DNA of 64,000 nt from the NCBI GenBank assembly GCA_029718625.1, contig CM056378.1, forward strand, positions 62,395,027-62,459,026, given 5' to 3'. Source of the stretch: Synaphobranchus kaupii (taxonomy: Eukaryota; Chordata; Actinopteri; Anguilliformes; Synaphobranchidae). Positions 1-9,922 of this stretch are shown one piece after another. The first letter of the stretch is position 1; each line of letters starts with the position of its first letter. The notes under the pieces were generated by a model. The model ran no database searches and was not told the origin of the DNA. It was given only the letters and a program-made list of their open reading frames with translations. The position numbers were made by a program, and so were the translations under genes.

Positions 1-1696
1 GTCCTCCCCTATATCTGACCCGAGTTGGGTGAAATATTACTGTAGCATTTTGAAATAATCCCTCTTCAAACTTTCTATGTAATCCAATGTAAATCGACTG
101 AAAAAAGTGATATTTTGAATAGGATTTTCTTGCCAATTCTCAAACTTTTGACACTGCGGTATGAGAGAACCGGTCCTCCACTATATCTGACCCGAGTTGG
201 GTGAAATATTACTGTAGCATTTTGAAATAATCCCACTTCAAACTTTCTATGTAATCCAATGTAAATCGACTGAAAAAGGTGATATTTTGAATAGGATTTT
301 CTTGCCAATTTTAGAACGTCTCAGACTTTTGACACGTGAGTATGAGAGAAGAGGTCCTCCCCTCTATCTGACCTGAGTTGGGTGAAATATTACTGTAGCA
401 TTTTGAAATAATCCCTCTTCAAACTTTCTATGTAATCCAATGTAAATCGACTGAAAAAGGTGACATTTTGAATAGGATTTTCTTGCCAATTTTAGAACGT
501 CTCAAACTTTTGACACTTGGGTATGAGAGCAGAGGACCTCCACTATATCTGACCTGAGTTGGGTGAAATATTACTGTAGCATTTTGAAATAATCCCACTT
601 CAAACTTTCTATGTAATCCAATGTAAATCGACTGAAAAAGGTGATATTTTGAATAGGATTTTCTTGCCAATTTTAGAACGTCTCAAACTTTTGACACTTG
701 GGTATGAGAGCAGAGGTCCTCCACTATATCTGACCTGAGTTGGGTGAAATATTACTGTAGCATTTTGAAATAATCCCACTTCAAACTTTATATGTAATAA
801 AAAGGTGACTGAAAAAGGTGATATTTTGATATTTTGAATAGGATTTTCTTGCCAATTTTAGAGCGTCTCAAACTTTTGACACTTGGGTATGAGAGAAGAG
901 GTCCTCCCCTATATCTGACCCGAGTTGGGTGAAATATTACTGTAGCATTTTGAAATAATCCCTCTTCAAACTTTCTATGTAATCCAATGTAAATCGACTG
1001 AAAAGGGTGATATTTTGAATGGGATTTTCTTGCCAATTTTAGAACGTTTCAAACGTTTGAGACTTGGTTATGAGAGAAGAGGTCCTCCCCTATATCTGAC
1101 CCGAGTTGGGTGAAATATTACTGTAGCATTTTGAAATAATCCCTCTTCAAACTTTCTATGTAATCCAATGTAAATCGACTGAAAAAGGTGATATTTTGAA
1201 TAGGATTTTCTAGCCAATTTTAGAACGTCTAAAACTTTTGACACTTGCTTATGAGAGAAGAGGACCTCCAGCACCGCTGACTCGAGGTGGGTGAGATAAT
1301 ACTGTAGCATTTTGAAATAATCCCACTTCAAACTTTATATGTAATCCAATGTAAATCGACTGAAAAAGGTGATCATTTGAATAGGATTTTTTTGCCAATT
1401 TTAGAACGTCTCAAACTTTTGAGACTTGGTTATGAGAGAAGTGGTCCTCCCCTATATCTGACCCGAGTTGGGTGAAATATTACTGTAGCATTTTGAAATA
1501 ATCCCTCTTCAAACTTTCTATGTAATCCAATGTAAATCGACTGAAAAAGGTGATATTTTGAATAGGATTTTCTTGCCAATTTTAGAACGTCTCAAACGTT
1601 TGAGACTTGGTTATGAGAGAAGAGTTGCTCCCCTATATCTGACCCGAGTTGGGTGAAATATTACTGTAGCATTTTGAAATAATCCCTCTTCAAACT
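1..1696. repeat. Satellite array, ~181-bp units
   Basis: About nine and a half tandem units. The block 'gtcctcc' or 'gacctcc' recurs near 1, 172, 353, 534, 715, 900, 1081, 1262 and 1444. Each unit carries 'gagttgggtgaaatattac' and 'ttgccaattttagaacg'. Units differ by substitutions and small indels. The array runs into an assembly gap, so its true length is unknown. Short minus-strand ORFs that repeat here follow from the repetition and are not genes. Confidence 0.95.
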
Positions 1697-2196
1697 NNNN
1701 NNNNNNNNNNNNNNNNNNNNNNNNNNNNNNNNNNNNNNNNNNNNNNNNNNNNNNNNNNNNNNNNNNNNNNNNNNNNNNNNNNNNNNNNNNNNNNNNNNNN
1801 NNNNNNNNNNNNNNNNNNNNNNNNNNNNNNNNNNNNNNNNNNNNNNNNNNNNNNNNNNNNNNNNNNNNNNNNNNNNNNNNNNNNNNNNNNNNNNNNNNNN
1901 NNNNNNNNNNNNNNNNNNNNNNNNNNNNNNNNNNNNNNNNNNNNNNNNNNNNNNNNNNNNNNNNNNNNNNNNNNNNNNNNNNNNNNNNNNNNNNNNNNNN
2001 NNNNNNNNNNNNNNNNNNNNNNNNNNNNNNNNNNNNNNNNNNNNNNNNNNNNNNNNNNNNNNNNNNNNNNNNNNNNNNNNNNNNNNNNNNNNNNNNNNNN
2101 NNNNNNNNNNNNNNNNNNNNNNNNNNNNNNNNNNNNNNNNNNNNNNNNNNNNNNNNNNNNNNNNNNNNNNNNNNNNNNNNNNNNNNNNNNNNNNNN
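1697..2196. other. Assembly gap (500 N)
   Basis: Exactly 500 N, probably a placeholder of arbitrary size at the edge of the satellite. The sequence to its right is not satellite. Confidence 0.99.
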
Positions 2197-2480
2197 ATAT
2201 TGCTGGTAGCGCTGGAGTACCATCTGAGTATGTGCCACATGATCTTCAAAAGTAGGACTATGGACGAGATTATCATCGAGGTAGGGTTGACAGATTTAAT
2301 CTCTTAACCCCATGAGGCATTCCTCCATCGTCCTTTGAAATTCTGCGGGTGCTGAACTGAGACCGAAAGGGATCCTGGTCCATTCATAAAGCCCACAGGG
2401 AGTGATAAAGGCAGTCAATGGCCGGCTCTCTTCATCCAGGAATCCCTGATGGTATGCCTTCCCTTAGTCTAATACGGAAA
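2197..2480 (-). pseudogene. Ty3/gypsy reverse transcriptase fragment
   Basis: Read on the minus strand, this piece carries the RT palm signature of a Ty3/gypsy-type pol: [19 protein letters not shown], then an [14 protein letters not shown] block and a YLDDNLVHS catalytic box (the YxDD motif). Two in-frame stops interrupt it, one just before GKAYHQ and one shortly before YLDD. The upstream homology fades near 2480 and the downstream side is cut by the N gap. No LTR, integrase or protease is visible nearby. It is a dead fragment. Family assignment rests on motif recognition; the exact lineage is not resolved. Confidence 0.85.
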
Positions 2481-2646
2481 ACCACAAGCTCATCTTCTAT
2501 TGCTGGTTGCTGAAGGAGCAACAGCTCAAGGCAACAGCTGCAGCTGGAACTGTGGGGGGGGGGGGGGGTGAGAACTAAATGATAAGCTCAACGAAACAAT
2601 ATAGAAAACCATATAACAAATCCTTAAAAACCACTGAAACTAGAAA
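2481..2646. other. Unassigned spacer with G-run
   Basis: About 165 bp between the gypsy relic and a LINE-like ORF. It holds a run of 15 G at 2554-2568. The A-rich stretch before 2647 may be the leader of the following ORF. Confidence 0.5.
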
Positions 2647-2871
2647 ATGGGCAAGACAGACAAGACAGTTAAAGCGAGTCAGTCCAATCCAGTCAATCCA
2701 CCGGACTTGTCAGTAATTATGGAAAGCCTGGAAGGTATCAAGGTCCAACTGGTCCAACTGGAAAGCCTGGATGGTATCATGGTCCAACTGAACGACTTAA
2801 TGAAGGAGTTCCAAAAACTCAAAGAGGAAAATGTCAAGAAAGACCAGCGGATAAAGTCTCTATATTTATAA
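2647..2871 (+). pseudogene. LINE ORF1-like coiled-coil fragment
   Basis: The ORF encodes 74 aa beginning MGKTDKTVKAS and continuing with a charged, heptad-like segment (LNDLMKEFQKLKEENVKKD). This resembles the start and coiled coil of ORF1 proteins of L1/Tx1-type fish LINEs. It ends abruptly at 2871, where repeat R sequence begins, so the rest of the ORF is missing. A short host coiled-coil ORF cannot be excluded, but the surroundings are all mobile DNA. The LINE assignment is an inference from the N-terminus and coil. Confidence 0.4.
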
Positions 2872-2877
2872 AGTCAG

Positions 2878-3478
2878 CTATATTTATATTTGGATCTCTA
2901 TAGCGCTACGACTTGGCTCGATTGGGTTGAAACTGGGGAGGTCAAGTCCAGATGTTACTTTTAACAGAACTACAAAGTTTCATGTAATGGTTTTGGAATT
3001 ATTAGCATTTTTGTGATAAGCATTGAAAATGTATTGACTCGTCGTTCGGCCATCTTTTAAAATATCAAAATTCTGTATCTAACTTTTATGAGGCATGGTC
3101 TAAGGAGTGTGTCTACCAGGGTTCATGTATATTGGTCAAATGCCGTAGGTGGCGTAGCACTTTAAGTGTTTTACAAAAAAAGCTAATTAGCAGAAAATCT
3201 AAGATGGCAGACTTCATGGTTCCTTGAGGCAAATTTGTTGGGCATGAGTAGCGGGACTTGTACACCAAATTTTGTGACTCTAGATAAAACGGGGCGTCGG
3301 CAGTGGGCGTGAAAATGTCAACATTTTGTCACATGCACTACAGCGCCACCAGGTGTTCAATCTGCGTCATAATATTGATGATCCAAGAGTTTGGCAATCC
3401 CAACAAGCGTGCCAAATTTGGTGATTCTAGGCCAAACCAGCTCACGGGAATTTTAGGTGAAATGGGAGAAAAAAATAA
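2878..3478 (+). repeat. Repeat R, copy 0 (3' part only)
   Basis: Matches the 3' parts of the R copies at 10.4-12.3 and 13.5-14.85 kb: 'ggatctctatagcg', 'ctaattagc', 'gtgactctagat', 'cggggcgtcggcagtgggcg', 'cagcgccaccaggtg', then an A-rich end. It stops where an inverted piggyBac-like segment begins. The ORF at 3303-3554 spans this junction and is not a gene. Confidence 0.8.
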
Positions 3479-3898
3479 AATAAAATTTTCGCCTGTTTTC
3501 ACCAACAAAGCTGTTTATTTTAAAAACTGTAAAGGCTATAAATATGGTTCATAGCTTTTATTAAAACAGAGAACTGCACTATTATGACCAAGTAGTCATA
3601 ATTCATATACATACACTTTTTGCTACTTAACTACAACAATTTATGTACAGAAATTGTGAATGAACTAAAAAACGGGTACCTACATTCAAATTTCTGATTT
3701 TTTACCTGATGAGCTACAAGAGCTATGGAGGAAATAACTCCTCTTTGTAATTCCTCAATATACTGCCTATCTCTGCTAAAAATATAGTGTCAATATTTCA
3801 AACCATTCAAATTCTCATCAAGCTGCAATACATGTTTGGGAATTAGGTCGTTGTTTCCAACGTAATTTACTAAGTTTTAACTCGACGTTTTGGGCTTA
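3479..3898 (-). repeat. Inverted partial piggyBac-like copy (A')
   Basis: 3483-3819 is the reverse complement of roughly 5610-5960, the 3' part of copy A. 3820-3898 is the reverse complement of 4058-4138, just inside copy A's 5' end. The middle of the element is absent. It lacks the last ~35 bp of the 3' terminus. Together with copy A it forms a large imperfect palindrome around a 157-bp centre. Confidence 0.8.
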
Positions 3899-3899
3899 A

Positions 3900-5990
3900 A
3901 CTCTTGCTGCCAAACACCCCCTAGCGGTAACGCGGGCGTTAAGGAAATTATTAAATTATACATTTCATTAATTTAATAATATATAATAAACTGCTCACCT
4001 CAATATTTTGATTAAATATCCTTAAGATATATCCATTCCTTCTGGGAAAGTGGTTATTAAGCCCAAAACGTCGAGTTAAAACTTTGTAAATTACGTTGGA
4101 AACAACGACCTAATTCCCAAACATGTATTGCAGCTTGATAAACAATGTGCTGGTAAACTGTTCTGCTTAATTGTATTTCACAAAACTTTGGTTTGAAAAA
4201 TCGTTATACCTTTAGACTTCAAGAAAAAATACTTTAAAACTTTCATACGGCTGTACATGATTTTTTTTCACATTTTAAACCGACTTGTGCTTTTCAGCAC
4301 TTCATTATGAGTCGTTCCGCTGTGTTCAGTTTGGCGTTGTGAAACTCCAGTTTCTGAAGTACCAATCCCGTGGCTTATATATTTTAGCCAAGGGGGTTTT
4401 GTACTTTTTTGCACAGTTATATGCAAAACCGTCATCAATTGGGTGTATTTCTTTGACTGATAGCACCATAGGCCTATCTGAAGTGGGAAAAACGCGCATC
4501 TACCCGCCTCCACTGTGAGTGTGATTTGCTTTCCATTGGGTTTTTAAACTGTCTGTCAAATATTCCAGCCAATAGCGAAGACTCTTATCTTTCAGACAAG
4601 CCCTCATTCAACACAATGGGTTAGGTTGTCACATAAATCCAGCTGTGCGTAAGAGGAGGAGGCGTACAAGCGTAATGTTCCTACCAAGATGGCGCAGAGT
4701 GTGTTTAGCTTGTAGCAGCTAGCTACATCCCGTTTAGCAAAGTATGATTCATTAGGTAACGGCGGCTGTTCACCTTTTTAACTTTACAGTCTCTTTCATC
4801 CAGTTTTTGGTTAGTTATGTCTAGGTTATTCAGGCGTTTCTCTGTGCAGCAGGTCCTAGCCCGAAGATGTTTTTGCGATGTTGTCTCAGTGACGCTGAGT
4901 GGTAAGCAAACATATTTCTTTGCCGGTATACCAGTGCGAATTCACTGTTATGTATAAAACCAATCCCTCTGAATTAAATGAATATAGCTAACATTACTAT
5001 ATTGTAATAATGGCAAGCTAGCCAGCAAAATTACACATAGCAGCTGGCTATCTATTTGTGTCTGAGACAAGCTGTTCCGAGTTTCTTTTGAATGAAATGG
5101 CGTCTGAGGTGTTTGTTTAGAAGTTATTGCTCCACATTAGTAAATTGTTCTGTATGCAGTACAGCAGGCTGTGCAGGTAAACGAATAAGAAAATTATGCA
5201 TGACGTAACATGAGGGAGAGATAACATGAGGATGAGTTTGTTGTTGATTATTATGCAGGGTTTTATTTTATCTAGGAAACTGGTGGACATTTGAAATCGT
5301 TTGCATAAGGTCCGTTTACCTGGACTCATTTCTGGCTAATGGGGCTCTGGTGGAATACAAGATTCACTGTGCTGCTACATGGGTTTGGAGACTTTTTGGG
5401 GACCACGGGTAGGCTAGTTAGTTGTGTAATATGAAACACACCAAAGACACATCTAAAAATGAACTTTTATTGGCAGTTATCAAATTTTATTGTAAAACTT
5501 AAAAAAAGGAATCATATTGAGACTTTTCTGGAACCTTGCCATTTTGCACAATTTGGCACAATTTGTGCCAACTTTGGAAACCGAAATGGTTCATCTGAAA
5601 AAAAGCTCTGTATAATTTGAATGGTTTGATATATTGACACCATATTTTTAGCAGAGATAGGCAGCATATTGAGGAATCACAAAGAGTTATTTCCTCCATA
5701 GCACATGTAGCTCATCAGGTAAAAAATCCAAAATTTGAATGTAGGTACCCGTTCCCCCCCCCCCCCCCCCCCCCCCACCCCACAATTTCTGTACATAAAT
5801 TGTTGTAATTAAGTAGCAAAACGTGTCTGTATATGAATTATGACTGCTTAGTCATAATAGTGCAGTTCTCTGTTTTAATAAAAGCTATGAACCATATTTG
5901 TAGTCTTTAGAGTTTTTGAGATAAACAGATTTGTTAGTCACTAGTAAAAACAGGCGAGAATTGGTATATTTTGCCCTTGGTATTAAGAGG
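3900..5990 (+). mobile_element. Non-autonomous piggyBac-like element, copy A
   Basis: Flanked by TTAA at 3896-3899 and 5991-5994. The left end reads ACTCTTGCTGCCAAAC. The right end, reverse complemented, reads CCTCTTAATACCAAGGGC, close to the copy B and module ends CCTCTTAATGCC. It is colinear with copy B over most of its length but shorter and more decayed. It contains a degenerate exon 1 (4817-4901) and a C-run at 5754-5776. No DDE transposase core is present. TTAA targets and CCTCTT ends suit the piggyBac superfamily; Kolobok also uses TTAA, but the N-terminal peptide in copy B favours piggyBac. Confidence 0.75.
4817..4901 (+). pseudogene. Decayed piggyBac-like exon 1 (copy A)
   Basis: ATG at 4817 opens MSRLFRRFSVQQVLA, parallel to MSRFLRRLSVHQVLD in copy B, then loses phase through deletions. 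A donor-like GTAAGC follows at 4902, matching the GTAAGT of copy B. This is a degraded homologue. Confidence 0.6.
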
Positions 5991-5994
5991 TTAA

Positions 5995-6151
5995 AAACCA
6001 CTTTCCCAGAAGGAATGGATATAGCTTAAGGATATTTAATCAAAATATTCAGGTGAGCAGTTTATTATATATTATTATATTAATGAAATGTATAATTTAA
6101 TAACTTCCGTAACGCCCGCATTACCGCTAGGGGGCGTTTGGCGGCAAGAGG
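5995..6151 (-). mobile_element. 157-bp TTAA-bounded module, inverted
   Basis: Reverse complement of the 157-bp segments at 3900-4056 and 6284-6440. It has TTAA on both sides (5991-5994, 6152-6155). Outer end CCTCTTGCCGCC, inner end AAACCACTTTCCC. It abuts copy A's right end and, on the other side, the R repeat at the TTAA of 'TTAAcccgatcc'. Confidence 0.75.
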
Positions 6152-7213
6152 TTAACCCGATCCAGTAAGGGCTTGCATATTACATAGTCTTTTAAGTAGA
6201 AGTGAAACAGTTAACAGTTCATATTGTTAAATTTCTTAACCTTTGCAATAAAAAGGTGTTTCTTAATGTGAAAACAACATTAACCTCTTAATGCCAAACG
6301 CCCCCTAGCGGTAACGCGGGCGTGACGGAAATTATTAAATTATACATTTCATTAATTTAATAATATATAATAAACTGCTTACCTCAATATTTTGATTAAA
6401 TATCCTTATGATATATCCATTCCTTCTGGGAAAGTGGTTTTTAAGCCCAAAACGTCGAGATAAAACTTTGTAAATAACGTTGGAAACTCTGACCTAATTC
6501 TCAAACATGTATTGCAGCTTGATGTCACACCATAAACAATGTGCTGGTAAACTGTTCTGCTTAATTGTATTTCACAAAACTTTGGTTTAAAAAATCATTA
6601 TACCTTTAGGCTTCAAGAAAAAATACTTTAAAACTTTCATAAGGCTGTACATGATTTTTTTCCAATTTTAAACCGACTTGTGCTTTTTTGCACTTGATTA
6701 CGACTCGTTCGGCTGTGTTCACTTTGGCGTTGTGAAACTCAGCCAGTTTCTGGAGTACCAATCCAACGGCTTAGTATATGTTAGCCAGAGTGGTTTTGAA
6801 CATGCTTGCAGAGAATTATGAAAAACCGTCGTCAATTGGGTGTATTTCTTTGACTGATAGCACAATAGGCCTATCTGAAGTGGGAAAAACTGTCTTCGAC
6901 CTGCCTCCACTCCGAGTATTATTTGCTTTCCATTGGGTTTTAAAACTGTCTGTCAAATATTCCAGCCAATAGCCAAGACTCTTATCTTTCAAAAGAGCCC
7001 TCCTTAAACACATTTCCTTCGTAAATGAAGGCGATAACAGCACTGCGTATGAGGAAGTGGCACTCACGCGTAATTATCGAGCCAAGATGGCGCAGTGTTT
7101 TTACCTTGTAGCGTAGCTCGCTACATTCCGTTTAGCAAAGCACAATTAATTAGGTAAGGCCCGCAGTTACATTTTTTACTTTAGAGTATTTTTGATACAG
7201 TTTTTGTGTAGTT

Positions 7214-7357
7214 ATGTCGAGATTTTTGAGGCGTTTATCCGTGCACCAAGTGCTAGACGAACTGGATAAGCCAGAAGATGTTTTTGCCGAGGGAGACTCA
7301 TCCTGTCTCAGTGACGCTGAATCCACTGATGACCGAGATGATGTTGCTGACATGTAA
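7214..7357 (+). pseudogene. piggyBac-like transposase exon 1
   Basis: ATG at 7214 opens a 47-codon frame beginning MSRFLRRLSVHQVLDELDK and continuing through an acidic stretch (EDVFAEGDSS, ESTDDRDD). A basic start, a short LxxxxVLxxL helix and a long acidic tail are typical of piggyBac-type transposase N-termini. The TAA at 7355 lies within AT|GTAAGT, a strong splice donor, so the frame probably continued into a downstream exon. No downstream exon with catalytic aspartates was recognised, so the gene is a remnant of an intron-containing transposase. The family call is by overall character, not alignment. Confidence 0.6.
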
Positions 7358-7809
7358 GTTGTTTTATCATACTAACAGTGTTATGCTATAAACGCATTGA
7401 ATTTCGCCATGGCAGGTAACGTCGTTAGGGCTGGTGGTATTACCGATTTTTCGATATACCAGTGTGAATTCACGCAATGCCATGCGGGTTCGTAATTACA
7501 TTGTCAACTGTATTTTATTGTTTTTCATACAATTAATATTACAAATTGCACATTCCAACGGTATGATAAATAATTTATGAAGTAAACTTAGGGTGTATTG
7601 TCTGTGTTGACAAACTCGCACGTGTTACGTGGCGTTGCCAACAACACAGATGTGTGGTGTAAGCATCGAAGGAGATTTAGCTGCAATGCGTGAATCCCTG
7701 TGTTTCTTCTGTGAAGCTAACTAACCTTATATACTTATGCATAAAATCGGTCCCTCTCAGCTAAATTAATATAGATAGTATTGCCTTTACAGTGGCAAGC
7801 TAGCAAGCA

Positions 7810-8056
7810 TCCCTGTGTTTTCCTGTCTGTTTATTATAGTTTATACGAGTATTAGGAATGGAAGTGTGGTGTTGCTGATTTGCCCACAGCTTACTGTGAA
7901 CTACAGTCGACGTTCATTGCTAGGGATAGCTGCTACATTATGCGAAGGATGTGCTTTGCCTTGTCTGTTCTGTAGTGATCTTGATGTCTCTGTGCGCACT
8001 TACTGTACGTCGCTTTGGATAAAAGCGTCTGCTAAATAAATGTAATGTAATGTAAT
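7810..8056 (+). mobile_element. 5'-truncated L2-type retroposon tail
   Basis: Ends in 'gtcgctttggataaaagcg', 'tctgctaaataaatg' and a (TGTAA)n-type tail, the 3' end shared by fish L2 LINEs and their SINEs. It is flanked by the 7-bp repeat 'gcaagca' (7803-7809 and 8057-8063). The corresponding site in copy A (about 5022) has no insertion. It therefore inserted after copies A and B diverged. Confidence 0.85.
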
Positions 8057-9587
8057 GCAAGCAAAATTACAGGTAACAAGCAGCTAGCTATCTATTTGTG
8101 TCTGAGATGAGCTACTAAAACGATTTTTTTGAGTGTGAAATGGCTTCTGGAAGTGTTTAGTAAAGTCATTGTTCCACCTGAGTAAATTGTTCTGTATGCA
8201 GTACAGAAGGCTGTGCAGGTAAACAAAATGGTAATTTATGCATGGTATGAGGGAGAGAACATGATAACATGAGGGAGTACTTGTTGATTATTATTATTGT
8301 TGATTGTTGTTGTATAAGGGGGACTAATGGGTATATCAACATGGTGGACAATTCCATGGACAGGGTTAGTGGGATTTGTAATGATGCAGATTGCTCTCCT
8401 GAGGGAATGTGTAGTCTAAATGGCTTCTGTATGAATGGTTAAATAATCTCTCCTCAACCTCCACCCCCATGTTTTGATCCTTTACCTTTTTTTGTTTTTA
8501 GTTCATTTTTTTTAGCTTTTTGGACCCTGCCATTTTGTACTTTCTTTGTGTAAATACGGTAACTTCAGCAATTAGAGGCAAGGATCTTTTTATTTGTTAC
8601 AGCAGGGGTGTTTTTATTTTTTATCTAGGAAACTGGTGGACTTTTGATTTTTTATCCACTGCACTTTTAGTAGTACACCTTAGTGCACTTGTATATAGTT
8701 GATATATGTTTGTCATGTATAAAGTTTTGCCTCCTAAAACCCAACCCCAACGTCCCTGTCATAGGAGGTGCCAACAGAATAAAGGACAGGACTGGCAAGC
8801 ATTAATGTGTAGGGAAGTTTCATACTATTCCCATTATTCATTTGAAAACCTGTTTGCACATTCCTGGACTCATTTCTGGCTAATGGTGCTCTGGTGAAAT
8901 ACACAAGATTCACTGTGCTGCTACATGGGTTTTGACAGCTTTTTGTAACCTTGGTTAGTTAGTTGTGTGATATGCAGAACACCAAGAACACGTCTAAAAA
9001 TGAACTTTTATTGCCAATATTGACAAATTATCTCATTTTATTGTAAAAACCTAAAAAATAAATGATATTGAGACCTTTCTGGAACATTGCCATTTTTGGC
9101 ACATTTGGCACCATTTGGCACCATTTGGATAACGAAAAAGGTTCACCTGAAAAAAACCCTGTAAAATTTGAATGGTTTGAGATATTGACACCAGATTGTT
9201 ACCAGAGGTAGGCAGCATATTGATGAATCAGATAGAGGAGTCATTTCCTTGATTGCATTTGTAGCTCCCCAGGTAAAAATTCTTAAACTTGAATGTAGGT
9301 ACCCGTTTTTTAGTTTTTTTATATTTTCTGTACATAAATTGTTGTAGTTAAGTATCAAAAACTGGATTTCTATGAGTTCTCACTGCTTAGTCGTAATACT
9401 GCAGGTGTCTGCTTTAATAAAAGCCATGAACCATATTTGTACCATTTATAGTTTTTGAGATAACCACCTTTGTTTGTCACTAGTGAAAACAGGCAAAATT
9501 TGGCCTATTTTGCCCTCGGTAGGAAGAGGTTAAAAGAAGCATAGCATTTACACAATAGTTTTGCCAAACATTAACTTAGCCTTTGGT

Positions 9588-9922
9588 ACCAAGCTGGAAT
9601 TGAACTACTGACCACATACATGGAAAGCCAAGATAGTATCCACTAGGCCAAAGCAGGTTAACAGAAATGGGGAGGCCAAATAATACTTTTGTGTTGCGGT
9701 ATCAGATTGTTTTGGCTTACTGACTTCATAATTCAAACAGATAACAGGTAATATTGTGAAATTTCTTAGCCTTTGCAATAAAAATAACTTGTTTTATGTT
9801 AAAAGAACATTCTTAGCATGACGTGCACATTGTGTGCCTCAAAAAAAAGTTGCGAACATGTGGGCATCGAACCACCAACCTCCTACACTGCAGTTCAATG
9901 CCTTAACCACTAAGCTACAGGA
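9588..9922 (-). repeat. Two tRNA-like modules in R copy 1
   Basis: On the minus strand, 9850-9922 contains an A-box-like 'tagcttagtggttaaggc' and a B-box-like 'ggttcgatgcc'. About 190 bp downstream on that strand, 9588-9655 contains 'tggcctagtggatac' and 'agttcaattcc'. Both resemble the head of tRNA-derived SINEs. They are parts of the repeat, not host tRNA genes: flanking stems do not pair well. Confidence 0.6.

Larger units (their letters stand above)
6284..9529 (+). mobile_element. piggyBac-like element, copy B
   Basis: TTAA flanks at 6280-6283 and 9530-9533. Left end CCTCTTAATGCCAAACG, right end (reverse complement) CCTCTTCCTACCGAGGGC. The R copies at about 12.57 and 15.30 kb read straight through 'aaaacaacattaaaagaagc', the unoccupied site with a single TTAA, which fixes both boundaries. 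Contents in order: the 157-bp terminal module, a leader, transposase exon 1 (7214-7357), an L2 insertion (7810-8056) and a long 3' part without a transposase core. The element is 3246 bp, about 3.0 kb without the L2. It is non-autonomous as it stands. Confidence 0.85.

Noticed and set aside
75..1331. Series of minus-strand ORFs with repeated MARKSYSKYHLFQS-like starts
   Set aside because: They are produced by the satellite unit itself; units are not a multiple of three, and the frames stop at each unit.
9850..9922. Host tRNA gene
   Set aside because: A and B boxes are present but stems are poor, and the same sequence recurs in each R copy.
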